From: Bathymodiolus brooksi
Lineage: Eukaryota > Mollusca > Bivalvia > Mytilida > Modiolidae
Length of the DNA: 64,000 nucleotides
Assembly: GCA_963680875.1 (NCBI GenBank)
Contig: OY804583.1
Span: 36,073,331 to 36,137,330, forward strand
Direction of reading: 5' to 3'
Every line of letters begins with the position of its first letter. Position 1 is the stretch's first letter. Both the position numbers and the translations under genes were made by a program. The notes below the pieces were generated by a model. The model saw only the letters and a program-made list of their open reading frames with translations. It did no database searches and was not told the DNA's origin. Positions 1 through 12,125 of the stretch are shown in pieces.

Positions 1-150
1 TGTTCTGATTGGTTAACATTGGCATTTTATGACTAGATGAAATGTACATAACAGATAATAACAAATGATTTTTTATTTTTACATGATTTTTAGCAAGTTT
101 ATCTGTTCAATGTTTCAAAATTTATTTTAAAATTCTTAAGAACAGGATGT

Positions 151-205
151 ATTGATTGATTGATTTCTTGGTGTTTAACACCAACTTCAACATTATTTCA
201 GTTGA
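151..205 (-). mobile_element. SINE tail fragment
   Basis: The stretch has the (TTGA)n-type end followed by a sequence close to 'GGTGTTTAACACCAACTT', which matches the 3' tail of the full SINE copies at 34207-34490 and 24880-25140. Only about 55 bp of the tail remain and the tRNA-like head is absent. The tail lies at the left, so the copy reads on the minus strand. Confidence 0.6.
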
Positions 206-1070
206 ACAAATTTTATATCTTGACATAAGGTTAGGAGTTACAGTACATATATAATACATATAATACTTTTTGTAAAATCCCAAAATAATTTTAGGGCACA
301 GTGTAAATATCAGTGTGGTTTATATAAACACCTTATGTACTTTCCACATCCACATTTTATACATTCCTTTTGTGTATTCTGTTTACAGGTCAAGTACTTA
401 TTTTCCAGTTTTATTTTATTCTAATATGTCATGTCCTAATATTTTATTTTACATATACTACGCATGAAAAATCATCCGGTATTAGAGTGGAACTTGTGCA
501 ATCAGACACCTGAGTTTTCTGACATCCTGTAACAAAAATTTATGATCCCAAAGTATTTCTCTGAACAGAATATGCCTATTTGCTTCTTTTACTGAAAACT
601 GATGTTTACGAAGGCATAAATGGAGTAAAACACAATATTATGCTTTAAGGGTCACATATACGTCCGTCAACTTCCTGTCCCATTCAACGGAGTAAGCCGT
701 GAATTTTATCCCTGGTCCAGTCAAACAAAGAAATATAAAATTGATTTTTTTCTTCTACGCTTAGTACGCAACATTCAAGAGCAAGAACAGAGACTTGTTG
801 ACTGAGGAATCTTGATAATGTGTCAGAGTGACATGTCTACCTGCTGACTGTTGTTTCAGTGAGCTAGATTTTTATTAAAAATCCAATTCTGCATATTGGT
901 CTAGAACAAAACAGATATCATCATCTAATTTAAAAAACCAACTTGTTCTGACCATGATATTTCTGATATATTGCTCACTAGGCATTCACTGTCTGCTGTA
1001 CCATCCAGCAAGACTTTCGTATTTTAATCACATTTGAACTGGTAATGCATGCACCTTTAATGTCATGTGT
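206..1070. other. AT-rich DNA, no gene seen
   Basis: No open frame, splice pattern or repeat structure in this stretch could be tied to a known family. It is ordinary AT-rich non-coding sequence as far as can be read. Confidence 0.5.
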
Positions 1071-1163
1071 CGGCTCTAATTCAGTATTTATAGGAATAAC
1101 TTGGCTCTAATTCAGTATTTATAGGAATAACTTGGCTCTAATTCAGTACTTATAGGAATAACT
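1071..1163. repeat. 31-bp tandem repeat, 3 copies
   Basis: The unit beginning 'TGGCTCTAATTCAGTATTTA' and ending in 'AGGAATAACT' is repeated three times head to tail with one or two differences. It is a short local minisatellite with no coding potential. Confidence 0.85.
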
Positions 1164-1601
1164 CTATAACTTTACTCAGACTTCACCTTCAGCCCATTCT
1201 CAGCACAACAAATCAATAATTGTGTATCATGTATGAATCTGTAAACAGAATACACTCGTGATATTTGTTGTTTATTATTTATAGTAGTAGGTGCTGCTTT
1301 TATGGTATACATTGTCTTTTTTTCTTCCCCCCCCCCTTTTTTTTTGACTGTCATGTTTAAACTTAGAATACATTTGCAATAATTATTTGTTGTCTAATAC
1401 TCTGTACAGCAATTTTTAGTATTTTTTTGAAAACGTTATTTGTTTTTTTTTGTCTTGCAATAATTTATGTTGACAATTAGATGATTATATTTTAAATTAA
1501 CTTTATTGTTGAAAATAATATATGAATGAAATTATAATATCTGTCAGTGTTCCTTAAACTTAGGTTTAACACATAAATTGGTTTATATTATATTTTTAAA
1601 T

Positions 1602-1957
1602 CAGGGGTTATTCCATTAGAAATTATAAGGTGGGATAGGAAGGGATTATTCCATTAGAAATTCTATGGTGGGGTGGGAAGGGATATTCATTTAAAAAGTC
1701 TGTGTTGGGGTAGGAAGGGATATTCATTTAAAAAGTCTGTGTTGGGGTAGGAAGGGATATTCATTTAAAAAGTCTTTGTTGGGGTAGGAAGGGATATCGT
1801 TATTACGTGGGTTGTCATTGATTTTGTGTTCATTAAATGAAGTAGCAAAAAAAAACAACAACAACAAAAGCCAGGAGAGAAAGTCTATTGGTTATGAGTG
1901 AGTCTTTGAACTCCCTTCACCCCCTCTTTAGCCTTTGTAATGGAATAACCCTTAAAG
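1602..1957. mobile_element. MITE candidate with internal 37-bp repeats
   Basis: The left end reads 'CAGGGGTTATTCCATTAGAA'. The right end, read on the minus strand, is 'AAGGGTTATTCCATTACAAA', giving inverted termini of about 20 bp. Between them lies a direct repeat of about 37 bp, 3 to 4 copies, containing 'GATATTCATTTAAAAAGTCT' (about 1680-1800). No transposase frame is present, so this would be non-autonomous. A clean target duplication could not be identified; TTAAA occurs near both ends but not symmetrically. The CAGGGG-like start is compatible with hAT, but that is a guess. Confidence 0.45.
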
Positions 1958-4790
1958 GTAATTTAATAAAATTCAATCATATTTTTTGTTATGCAGGTGG
2001 CAATATAAATATAACAGCAATACTTTTTTTTTTATTAAATTAGTAATGGTTAGAATTGAAATATTTTGGGTTGTCAACCAGTTTTTTATGTAAGAACTAT
2101 AAACTCAATGATGTTTAGTTCTGACTTGTATATTTTTTTTCACAGAAATTCATAATTGAACATTATTTTCTTGCGCAGTATGAATTTGGATTATTGCAAT
2201 ATGTTATTACAAAATGACAATTTTCTACGAATGTTATTCACAGAATGTTGAAAAATGGATTGTATTGTAAAAAAAATTATAAAAAAGATAATTATTACAA
2301 TGCTACTCATTTGAAAATCATATTTTTGAAAGATATGTGGCTTTTACAGCAACCTTGAATCTATTTATAGATAAATTTTGTTCTATATTTAGTAGCTGAA
2401 ATTTAATGATGATATATTACTAAAAGCAATAAAGATTTTGATAAACTACTCATTGTTAGTGAATTTTTATACAAATAATTAATTATATTTTACTTTTTTT
2501 TCTTTAAATATACAATAAATTTTGATAAAAATGTAATAAATAAAATGGATGAAACAGCATGTTTCCTATATTTGTGAGAATCAGTAGCCAGCTATCTCCC
2601 TGAGGCAAGATAATAAACTAGCACCCATTGTTCTGTCCCATACAGGTCTAAGGTAGACAACTCTAATATTTCTCGTATACATCTTATAATAATTTACATC
2701 ACAAGAACTTTTCATTTTTTTCCATGATCAAACAGGGTTCTGAGCTGCACAATCAGGGTCCAGTCACTAATGTATTTTTAGAAAACGTTTGAATTTGTTG
2801 ATTGGGTAATATGATTTGTTCTCTTCCCACGGTCATGGGACAACATAAAAAAAGATTAATATTTGAGCAGAAAATGCTTATGATATCAAATTCTTTCAAT
2901 TGAATTAAAATTAGACGGTTTTTGTAATTTTTTATTTTATTATTGTTCATCTGACGAGATCCTGTATGGGGTCATGTCAGGGTTCATATTTTCAACCGAC
3001 CAGTCAGAAATTATCCTACCATTTAGGACACAGAGTACATGACAAGAGCTGTTGTCTGATTGGTCAAATTAGTATCTGTCTTTAATATGATTGGTCGGTA
3101 AAAGATAGTTGAAAGGATACCTAACATGATCCCAAACAAGATATAGTTAGATGGTAATCTGTCATAGAATATAGAAAAGCTACAACAAACATCCAATTTT
3201 AATAAATTACAGATTACTTTAGATGTTAGTATATACCTGAACAAAAATTAATTAAAAAAAAAAGCATATTTTAATTAGAATCCAAAATCTTATAACTCAG
3301 GGAAAATATAAATATTGAAAATATTGCTTTTTTTTTCTTTTTCTTTTTTTCTTTTTTTTAATTTAATGACATGTTTTGATTACTCCAGCTTTGTAAACTA
3401 GCCTATTTACAAAACATTATACATGCATTTATACTGAAAATCAACAAAATAAATGTAGTAATGTTTAGTGTAGGCTCTTTTGGAAAATTATGAATAGAAA
3501 AAAAATACACAGGATTATTAAAAAAAAATGTGTGTAAATTAAAAAAAAAACGTATCATGCTTTTTTTTATTTAGGATTTATATTTTCAGAGATTCATGAG
3601 ATTTTTTTGGGCAAAGTATAGATTAATTACTTTATAGATACATTAATTCATTATTTTTTCTTATCAATTTTATACAAAAAAAGTGATCAGTCTTGTAAAT
3701 CATGGCCAAACATTATAATATGTTTAACGTTTATAAAGGATTAACTGTCTCCTTGTAATACATCAACAATATTTGGGTATTACTGCATCACTATGGTAAC
3801 ATGCACTGGTAGAGTTATTTCTCTTTACAAAGATTGGTTAAAATTTGAACTGGTACTATCCAACAATGGAAAGGGAGTTAACCAAGCTTGAAAGGGAGAT
3901 AACTTACTAACCCTTCTATAAAATATCAAATTCTAATATAGGTAGAAAAGTTATTATGTCATTTTAGCATATTAACCAGTCGATGTTCACTTTTTCTTTA
4001 TTAAGGTTTAATTATGCAAATAAATGAATGTTGCCAGTTTTTATTATGCTATAGGGAGATATAAGTGTGTATCGCTATTGTACGGTACACATTTTTTTTT
4101 ATCCTGGTTATCAACAGAATGCATTGATTTGTCTCCCTTCCATGGTTATTTTGGTAACTGGTTATCATAGAAGAATTTAGCCTTCCTGGTTAACTTTATA
4201 TAATACTCACCCAGGTTTGTCAACAACAAAATATTTTCGAAATATGTGAGTACTATCCTCAAGCAATAAAGGTAATTTAATAAATTTTGTTAAAAGTAAT
4301 TATTTTTCTTCTGTGATTTATAATAGTATTTTTAAACCTCTCTTATTTTAACAAACTAATTAAAAAACACTAATTTTAATATTTCTTTTGATTGAAAATA
4401 ACGGGATCTTAATCATATTTCTCATAATTATTTGTATGAGATGCTCTGGAAAATGTTTGAAAATCACAAAATAATAAAATATTTAAAATAAAAATAATAA
4501 CAATTTGATTTAAGTATTAAAATAAATTGGTGATTTTGTCTTATTTCAGTGTACACTCTGGTAGAATATGTTGATGCCTTTATTTACTGTATTGTACAGG
4601 TATATACATTTTACCTGTATAATAGCTATTAATACATTTTGTTTGTTATATGTTATTGATAATAATAATAATAAATGTTATAGGTTAACTATTGTTGGAC
4701 AAGTGGACATGCTAAAATTATTGTACATGTCAAAAATATGCAATAAAAATAGTGAAAAAACAAGTGTAATATTGTTGAGTCATTGTTGCT
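1958..4790. other. AT-rich non-coding DNA
   Basis: Apart from poly-T/poly-A runs (for example 3325-3360 and 3515-3550), nothing recognisable was found. The short open frames on either strand have no domain-like composition and no neighbouring splice signals that would support an exon. Confidence 0.5.
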
Positions 4791-4794
4791 TTGA

Positions 4795-5477
4795 GACAGG
4801 TGATCTGTTGTCATCCCTATTAGAGAGGTGATCTGTTGTTATCCCTAGGAGACAGGTTATCTGTTGTCATCACATTGAGACAGGTTATCTGTTGTCATCC
4901 CATTGAAAATTGTGATCTGTTGTCAACTCTATTAGACAGGTGATTTGTTGTCATCCCATTGAAAGATGTGAACTGTTATTGTCACTTTGCAATAGGGGGT
5001 CTGTTGTAATCCCATTAAGACATGATTTGATTGTCATCCCTATTAGACAGGTGATCTGATGTCATTGCTTTGAGAAAGGTGAGCTGTTATCATCCCTATT
5101 AGACAGGTGATCTGTTTTCATCCCTATTTGACAGGTGATCTGATGTCATCGCTTTGAGCCAGGTGTTTTGTTGTCCAGATGATCTGTTGTACCTATTAGA
5201 CAGGTGATATGTTGTCATTCCTAGTAGACAGGTGATCTGTTGTCATCCCATTGAGACAGGTGAACTGATGTCATCCCATTGAAACGTGTGATCTGTTGTC
5301 ATTCCATTGAAACAAGTTATCTGTTGTCATCCCATTGAAACTGGTGATATGTTGTCATCCCATTGTAAAAAGTGATATGTTGTCCTCCCATTGTCAATAG
5401 TTATCTGTTGTCCTCCCATTGAAACATGTGATCTGTTGTCCTCCCATTGAAACAAGTGAAATGTTGTCATCCCATAA
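4795..5477. repeat. 28-bp minisatellite
   Basis: A unit of about 28 bp of the form 'AGGTGATCTGTTGTCATCCC' plus 'TATTAGAC' or 'ATTGAGAC' is repeated roughly 24 times with many substitutions. The array ends abruptly at about 5477, where the LTR-retrotransposon protease sequence starts. Open frames across the array are by-products of the repeat. Confidence 0.9.
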
Positions 5478-5727
5478 CCTGGCTTCCAATTCCGAATACC
5501 TATCTGCTCCCTTCAATATTATTCGTCCTTGCAATTTTGGTCTTGAAACAACTTGTTCAAAGAGCGAACTGTTAATAACAGACACTTGGGCTGCTGTATC
5601 TACAACTCCGAGAATCTCTTTGTTATTAACATGCATTTTTATATACAGAGTTTTGGTGTCTATATCATCTGTACTCGTCTGGTATAGGTGGACCTTGGCT
5701 CTTGATCCTTCGTGAACTATTGGAGGT
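5478..5727 (-). pseudogene. Retrotransposon aspartic protease, truncated
   Basis: Downstream of gag in another frame, the minus strand encodes PPIVHEGSRAKVHLYQTS, then an acidic linker, KMHVNNKEILGVVDTAAQVSVI and SLFEQVV. VDTAAQVSVI occupies the position of the catalytic D-T/S-G/A motif of retropepsins. An in-frame TAG lies just upstream at about 5730. The frame breaks off at about 5478, where the minisatellite begins, so the flap and C-terminal half are lost. It would have cleaved the Gag-Pol polyprotein in the intact element. Confidence 0.7.
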
Positions 5728-5787
5728 GGCTAACCGGTATGAACCGGATGGACTGAAGGGCGGCCTACGTCTTCAGTCCCTGAAAGT

Positions 5788-7414
5788 TTAAATTAACACT
5801 GTCTGAGTATGGAGTTGGAGACCATGGCCTCCAAACTGTTGTGGTGATCTTGATTGTCTTGGCTTAGTACAACTAGAACTAAAGTGCCCTTCTTCGTCAC
5901 ATTTGTAACACCTACCATCTCTCACCGGACTCTTTGAGCTATTCTGTCTTTGAGGAGATCTTGCTCTATTAACTGCGTTATTTCTTGTTAAAATATCCAA
6001 TATCTGCTTGACATTTGTCTTTGTTTCTTTCAGGTCTTCCTCCGTCTTCTTTAATCTGGCTTCAAACGTACTCATGGTTCAATCTGCCCCCTTCCTATAA
6101 ACCGTTCTCAAACTTGCTGATGCTAGAAAGTCATCATCAGGATCGCAATCCTCAATCTCTGTCTCTTGGAAGGTCACTCTCTTCACATCTGTCTTCTTAA
6201 TTCCAAAAATTACTCTCTGATTAGTCATAGCAAACTTTACAAGCTGTACAGCTCTGTCTAGGTTTTCTGGGTCCTTGTCCATGGCGGTCAAAGCTGCCCG
6301 CTTATCTTGACATCCTTTCAGGAAAGCATCACTAGCCACTATCTGTATGAACTCATCCGATGTACCTGGAAACCCATCAGCTGCTAGATCTTGTGCGCGT
6401 TCTGCGTATTCTTCAAGTGACTCTTCAGGAAACTGACGCAGTTCTTGTAACTGACGACGTATTACGTTTGGCAAATCTTTGCATCCAAACCTCCCATTTT
6501 CTTGCATGTAAGTTTGTAATTATCTTGCACAAACTTTGGTCTTGTTGTAAAATATTTTAATGCACGATCTCTAAGACATTCGATAAGTTTATCTAACCGA
6601 TCTTGGTCAGACCATTCACATTTATTTGCAATATGGCAGAATTGCAGGAAATAAGGACGCCAGTCTTTCTTTCCAGTAAAGGTTCCCATCTTTGGAGGTG
6701 TTGGACCACTTGGTCTGTTCTGTCCATGTCCCGATGAATTGTTAACTGTTTTATCTTCCAATGTCATTTATGGTTGGTCCATGCTAAGAATTGTTTGTAA
6801 GAACGCTTTATCACCAAGTCTTGATGTCGATGTGTCTTCTAACACTCTAATGTTCACCTCGCGTTCATCTATCTGTTTGAGTAATTCTTCTTCTTTCTCA
6901 TTTGTGTCTTTTAACAACCTCTGTATTTCTTGTCTGTGTTTTCTCTCAGTTGCTTCTTGTAATTTTTCAAATTCCTGTATCTGGTTCTTAATCTTGACTT
7001 TGAAATCAACACTCATTTCACTCAGTTTTTGCTCAAACTCGGCCTGCATTAAATTATTCTGTTTCTGTAATATACAGAATTCTGCATTATATCTTTCTAA
7101 TTTCTTTATCCTTTCTTGTCCAATTGACACTGACTCTATCACTTTGCCTTTCTCAGCTCCATATTCATGCCCCTCTTGTTCTATTGGGACTTCTCCTTTT
7201 TGTATGAGTGGATCCTTGTGACTTCTCCTTTTTGTATGAGTGAATCCCACATGGTGTTTAGTATGTCAGACATCAATTTCAAAATTTCAAATGTTAATGG
7301 AGATCCTTTCTCTTCTCTTATCTTCATGATCTTCTGTGCTCTTCGATCACTGATTCCTGTAAATCTCTTCAATTCATCTAAGGATGCATTGTTGATATTA
7401 ATTGGTTTTGCCAT
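5788..7414 (-). pseudogene. gag of Gypsy-like retrotransposon, broken
   Basis: Gag proteins package the element's RNA into a virus-like particle. The start at 7414 gives a helix-hairpin-helix-like N-terminus (residues about 4-45, with ININNASLDELKRFTGI). After a frameshift near 7240 comes a Lys/Glu-rich coiled coil (about 7170-6790). A new frame from 6767 holds the capsid-like part (MGTFTGKKDW, FLQFCHIANKCEW). A second frameshift near 6490 leads to the capsid C-terminal half (RQLQELRQFPEESLEEYAER, DAFLKGCQDKRAAL). An in-frame TGA at about 6076-6078 precedes a short coiled coil and the zinc knuckle CYKCDEEGHFSSSC (CX2CX4HX4C). The domain order fits a Gypsy gag, but the leading helix-hairpin-helix is unusual. 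At least two frameshifts and one stop make it non-functional. Confidence 0.8.
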
Positions 7415-8400
7415 TCTGAATTATATTGATCTTGCTTTAAAAAAAACCAACACCTCTATATGACAACAATCAACAATTATTAAACAAGCAAACATTATAG
7501 ACAATGATTATATTTGTACAATTGTCACTCACAAAGGAATGTGAGAAAAAAAATATCAATCAGTACATACAATCAAAAAAATGTTGCTCACAAGCACAGC
7601 CGTGACATCAGAAGATCTGTCGCACACAACTATGAGAAAAAAAATCTATGTGAGAAAAAAAATTACAAACAAACAATTATATGTACTATTGTATTCTCAG
7701 CACTTGAAAAAACAATAAACAAGTTTGTTATTACAAACTTCAGAAAACGATATGTCATTCAAAAATACTGACATGGAAATCACAAAAAAATACTCACAAA
7801 AGGGATTCCTGACACAGCTGTGACATCAGAAGATCTATCGCACACAACTATGACAACAATCTATGTGAGAAAATTTACGGGGGGAAAATGTGACAAAAAC
7901 AAAAATATGTACAAATGTAATTGAAAAATTTCACAAAATGACAAAAATATCCTAGTTCAGGATATACACCATTCTATACTATATACTACGCTTTCAATTT
8001 ATAAGTAATTAATGAAAAGTGTTCACACAATTATCAGTAAATCTGTGAATACAATGACAAATTTGTGAAAAATATCACAAATCTTGTCCAAAATAACAAA
8101 TCAAAATACAAATAAATAATATTCCAACCACAGCAATGACATCAAGAGATCTGACGCACAGAGCTGCAGTAAGAACAGGGGGAAAATATAAAAAGGGTGG
8201 TCAATAAAGAAAAAAAATCCAGAAATAATGGACAATCTGGAAAATAAATATGATAAATGTGACCCGAAATAGATCAACACGCCATTAAATGCAACAACGC
8301 CCCATATATCTTCGCGGGAAGAAAGAAACAAAATTTGAAAATTGGCGCGAAGATCTGTCAATCAAAATCAGTTTCAAATTCTGGAAAATCAGTAGGATCG
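7415..8400 (-). other. Retrotransposon leader
   Basis: Non-coding sequence lies between the primer site and the first recognisable gag codon. It holds three diverged copies of a block containing 'GACATCAGAAGATCT' (about 7600, 7815 and 8140), each followed by A-rich sequence, so part of the leader arose by internal duplication. No gene is seen here. Confidence 0.5.
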
Positions 8401-8418
8401 TGCCGACTTCTGACACCA
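8401..8418 (-). promoter_or_regulatory. Primer-binding site, tRNA-Leu type
   Basis: The minus strand reads TGGTGTCAGAAGTCGGCA directly after the LTR. A tRNA-Leu 3' end ending in CTGACACCA would pair with the first 12 or so bases with one mismatch. This placement next to the LTR end is the standard arrangement for retrotransposon priming. Confidence 0.65.
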
Positions 8419-8419
8419 C

Positions 8420-8621
8420 TGTAATAAATAATGTGTGTTTATACCTGGATAATATATTCTAGGTCTTTGGTGACCGGTGAACTGTCGTCAAGGATGGCAG
8501 TTGTACAACGTACCTCTTGACAGTTCGAATTCTGGCGGGTGACTGCTGTCTAAATATATCTGTCTCGTCACTTCCGGGATCCCAGGTTGAGGTGTTCCGA
8601 TTATGTACTATAATCATTACA
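8420..8621 (-). repeat. 5' LTR, 202 bp
   Basis: On the minus strand the segment begins TGTAATGATT and ends TTTATTACA, so it has TG...CA ends with the short inverted termini TGTAAT/ATTACA. It is followed after one base by a primer-binding site, which fixes the 3' boundary. The outer boundary is fixed by the start of satellite-like sequence at 8622. No second LTR exists in the window, so neither target duplication nor LTR divergence can be measured. Confidence 0.7.
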
Positions 8622-8653
8622 ACATCAATAAACCCAATCATAATACGACCATA
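8622..8653. repeat. Relic of the 56-bp satellite
   Basis: The sequence 'AAACCCAATCATAATACGAC' with its flanks matches part of one monomer of the satellite that resumes at about 14255. It places satellite DNA on both sides of the KIAA1958-like gene and directly outside the LTR. Confidence 0.75.
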
Positions 8654-8859
8654 TTTTTTTATTAAATGACTATGAATTTTCTTAATTCTGATTGGTTTAT
8701 AAGATTCATTGCTCCTTTAACAGAACTACATGTCCACCGCGCAATTTTGCGCGTGGGGTTAATAAATCTCATGTCGCAGTTAGGACGTACCCAAATATAG
8801 TAACAGGGGAAAACCAGTAGACTGATTTAATATCGATAAATTTAATTGGCCGACATTTC

Positions 8860-8934
8860 AGTGAACCTCAACCAATCAGAGGCGGTTTTGCTAACGAACT
8901 TCGGTAATCAGCAGACGACTGTTAGTAAACAAAA
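8860..8934 (+). promoter_or_regulatory. Putative promoter of the KIAA1958-like gene
   Basis: A CCAAT box within 'CTCAACCAATCAGAGGCGG' and a GC element lie about 60 bp upstream of the start codon at 8935. No TATA box is obvious. The assignment rests on motif and position only. Confidence 0.35.
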
Positions 8935-9110
8935 ATGAACGAAGCAGCCTCGTCAGTAGAACCAGAAGTTAAGACACGTTTTTCCACAGTTGATGATGCA
9001 GCATTTGAAAAGCTTTTGTACGAAAAAGATGCAAAAAAACACCAGAAGAGGCACAGAGTCGGCGTTACGGACATTCAGATCGTATTTACGTGAAAAAGTT
9101 CATCACCTGA

Positions 9111-12100
9111 AATAATAATTGGCACGGAAACGCACCTGGACCCAACATATAGCAATGCCGAAATATTACCGTATGACATACCAAGTAGTACCAGTATAAA
9201 ATATACAGGAAAGACCGGAAAGAAGTCATTGACAAAAACGATGGGGTGTACTCATTATGGTAAGACCAGACATAAAATCAGGTGAGTGCCCAGATTTAGA
9301 TACAGAATGTGAAATCAAATAGATTGAAATTAGACCAAATGATAAAGACCAAATACTTATAGGATCCTTTTACAGACCACCTGACTCAGATGAAAAGGCC
9401 ATACAAGAATTAGAAAAATCACTTTAAAAAAATCAAACGTGACAAAAGATATAGAAATGCTGAAATATTCTTGGGGGGGGGGGGGGGGGAGACTTCAACC
9501 TTGGTGACATAAATTGGGCGATAGGAGGAACAATTTCAGGCGGGAGGAACATATCTCAAAGTAACATCTTCATAAACGTACTAAATAATTTCTACTTGGA
9601 ACAAATCAATGATCTACCGACACGAAACGATAGAATATTAGACCTCATGATAACGTCACATCCAACACTTGTTACAAGAACCACCACATGTCCACCTATT
9701 GGAAAAACGACCATGATATATTATCAGTATCAACAAATATAGCACCAAGAATTAGCAAACAGCGAAGTAGATCAGTGCCCAACTATAAAAAAGCAAATTG
9801 GGAAAGAATCAAACAGGATCTCATATCACCCAGAGACAAATTTATTGCCAAATTTGAATCAGGAACAAACATGGACACAGTAGAAGAAAACTGGAAACAA
9901 TTTAAAGAGGCCATTGAAACCTACTTTGGAAAGCATATTCCAAAAAAGAAAATAGGGAAACACCACGACGTACCTTGGATGACAACAGATATCAAAAGAC
10001 TTATTAGGAAAAAACAACGCTTATACAACAAAAGCAAGAAAAGCAAGAAACCATCACACAAAAAAGCTTTCAAAGACATCAGAAGCTTAATTAGAAACAA
10101 ACTACACAAGAACTATTGGGATTACCTAAGCAACATGTTAGACCCTGAAAAAGACAATAACAGTAAGAAATTTTGGAAATATATAAAATCAAGGAAACAA
10201 GACACAATGGGGATTGGCACTCTTAAGAACAACGGAGTATTAGCCGAGACTGCAGAACAGAAAGCTAAAATGCTAAGCAATCAGTTTACATCAGTATTTA
10301 CAACTGAAAACACCACCAATATGCCATCGAAAGGAAACTCGCCATTTAAGCCAATGAAGGACATCAAAATCAGCGAAAAAGGTGTCGAAAAAGCATTAAA
10401 TAGATTAAACCCGAGTAAAGTAACCGGCCCTGACAAAGTTCCAGTAAGAATACTTAAGGGACGGACCATTTAACTTCCAGGGGGAGGGGGTGGGGGGGTT
10501 TATGTTTTTTTCTAAAAAAATATTCTGATTCCCAACGTTGCTGAAAAAAATATTCTGATTTTGGTGGAGGAAAAAATAATAATCTGATTCAGAGTTTTTT
10601 TCATATAACCTAATGTTAAATTCTGGAGAAAAAAAATTCGCGCTTTGTGCGACAAAAAAAATAAATATTCTAACTCGTGTGTTGTCCGGAAAAAAAATTC
10701 TGAACGAAACGAAAAACCATAACCCCCCCCCCCTGCAAGTTAAATGGTCGGTCCCTAAGGAGACAGCCAATATCATGGCACCTATTCTTACAACAAATTA
10801 TCAGCAGTCGATCAACACAGGCCAAATACCAGAGGATTGGAAAAATGCAAACATAGTTCCAATATTCAAAAAAGGGGATCGCTCAAAACCATTGTATTAC
10901 AAATTATGGACGACTTAGACAATCAATACATCCTCAATGAAAATCAACATGGGTTCAGAGCAAGAAGATCATGCGAAAGCCAACTCCTGATGACAACCAA
11001 CGACATCACTAAATGGATGAACAACAACATACAAATCGACATAGCAATCCTTGACATTGCAAAAGCTTTCGATAAAGTTGCTCATTAAAGACTATCAGAG
11101 AAACTCCAATACTATGGCACTGATGGAACCACTAGAATATGGATTGATGCATTCCTCAGTAAAAGGATCCAAAGAGTAGTCGTAGATGGGGAAGTTTCCA
11201 GGTGTTCCTATGTAACATCGGGGGTTCCACAGGGAACAGTACTCGACCCTACATTATTCCTGGTGTTTATCAATGACATCGCAGACAATCTCCATTCCAC
11301 CGCCAGAGTGTTTGCAGACGACTCTGTGATATATAGACCAATACACACAGAAAAAGATCATCAACTAATGCAAGAAGACCTGGACACACTCGTAGACTGG
11401 TCAGATACATGGCAAATGGAATTCAATGTTTCCAAATGTGCAATAATGCAAACGACAAGCAAAGGACCAAAGACCGATTTCCCTTATAAAATGAAAGGAG
11501 AGACTCTAGAAAAAGTTGACCATCAACCATACCTTGGAGTAAAACTCAGTAACAACCTCAAGTACAACTTGCACATCGACCAAACTTGCAAGACGGCATC
11601 AACATTACTTAGTTTCCTCAAAAGAAATCTTAAACACTGTCCATCTAGTGTAAAAGATAGAGCATATACCAGCCTTGTAAGACCAAAATTAGAATACTGC
11701 TCAACAATTTGGAACCCTCATACAACAAGCAACATCAACAAATTAGAAACTGTCCAAAAGAACGCAGCAAGATTTGTCCTGAACAAGCTGCACGACTACA
11801 AAAAACCTGACAGCACAACGAAAATTGTAAAAGATCTAAATTGGGAAACATTAGAACAGAGGCGAAAAAGATCAGACGTAGCACTCATGCATAAGGTAGT
11901 CCGCCACCTCATCGCTGTGCCGGTTTTCCATCACCCCACTATGGCAGAAATAACATCAACTCGTCACAGCCATGCTTGGAAATTTCAGACAATAAGGATA
12001 AACATAAATGTATATAAATTTTCATTCTTTCCATGAACGATCATCATGTGGAACCAACTACCACCGCCTGCTATAGCCGTCCCGGACTTGGACGCATTCA

Positions 12101-12125
12101 AGGTGGCAGTTAAGGGAGTATTCTA
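9111..12125 (+). pseudogene. LINE ORF2: endonuclease and reverse transcriptase, broken
   Basis: The ORF nicks the target and reverse-transcribes the element's RNA. Visible parts in order: endonuclease fragments (GTETHLDPTYSNAEILPYDI; GSFYRPPDSDE; GGDFNLGDINW, whose Gly codons have grown into a 17-base G-run near 9473-9489), a linker open from 9688 to 10457, then the MITE. Reverse transcriptase follows with PEDWKNANIVPIFKKGDRSK, a deletion removing the ANYRPVSL-like segment, and QHGFRARRSCESQL. Next are AILDIAKAFDKVAH, a TAA stop, TSGVPQGTVLDPTLF, and the catalytic FADD in place of the usual YADD. The C-terminal region includes RPKLEYCSTIWNPHT and LETVQKNAARFV, and ends WNQLPPPAIAVPDLDAFK. There are multiple frame breaks; it is dead. 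Confidence 0.85.
10458..10755. mobile_element. PIF/Harbinger-like MITE, 298 bp
   Basis: Terminal inverted repeats GGGACGGACCATTTAACTT (left) and GGGACCGACCATTTAACTT (right, minus strand) are flanked by the 3-bp duplication TAA (10455-10457 and 10756-10758). Excising it plus one TAA restores the LINE frame as RILK-ETANIMAP. A TAA duplication and GGG start fit PIF/Harbinger. G-runs and C-runs adjoin the two termini. It is younger than the LINE copy that holds it. Confidence 0.85.

Larger units (their letters stand above)
5478..8621 (-). mobile_element. Truncated Gypsy-like LTR retrotransposon
   Basis: Read on the minus strand, the order is LTR (8621-8420), primer-binding site (8418-8401), a leader of about 1 kb, gag (7414-5788) and the start of protease (5727-5478). 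Reverse transcriptase, RNase H, integrase and the second LTR are absent, and the element stops against the 28-bp minisatellite. The capsid region and CCHC knuckle resemble gags of Gypsy-type elements that are abundant in bivalves; this is from recognition, not a search. Several frameshifts and stops show it is dead. The LTR abuts a relic of the 56-bp satellite (8622-8653), so the element appears to have landed in satellite DNA. Confidence 0.8.

Noticed and set aside
6739..7221. 160-residue plus-strand frame
   Set aside because: It is the complementary shadow of the coiled-coil part of gag, with Ser/Cys/Phe-rich composition typical of antisense readings.
10405..10776. 123-residue minus-strand frame
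   Set aside because: It lies across the 298-bp MITE and its flanks and is a repeat-derived reading.
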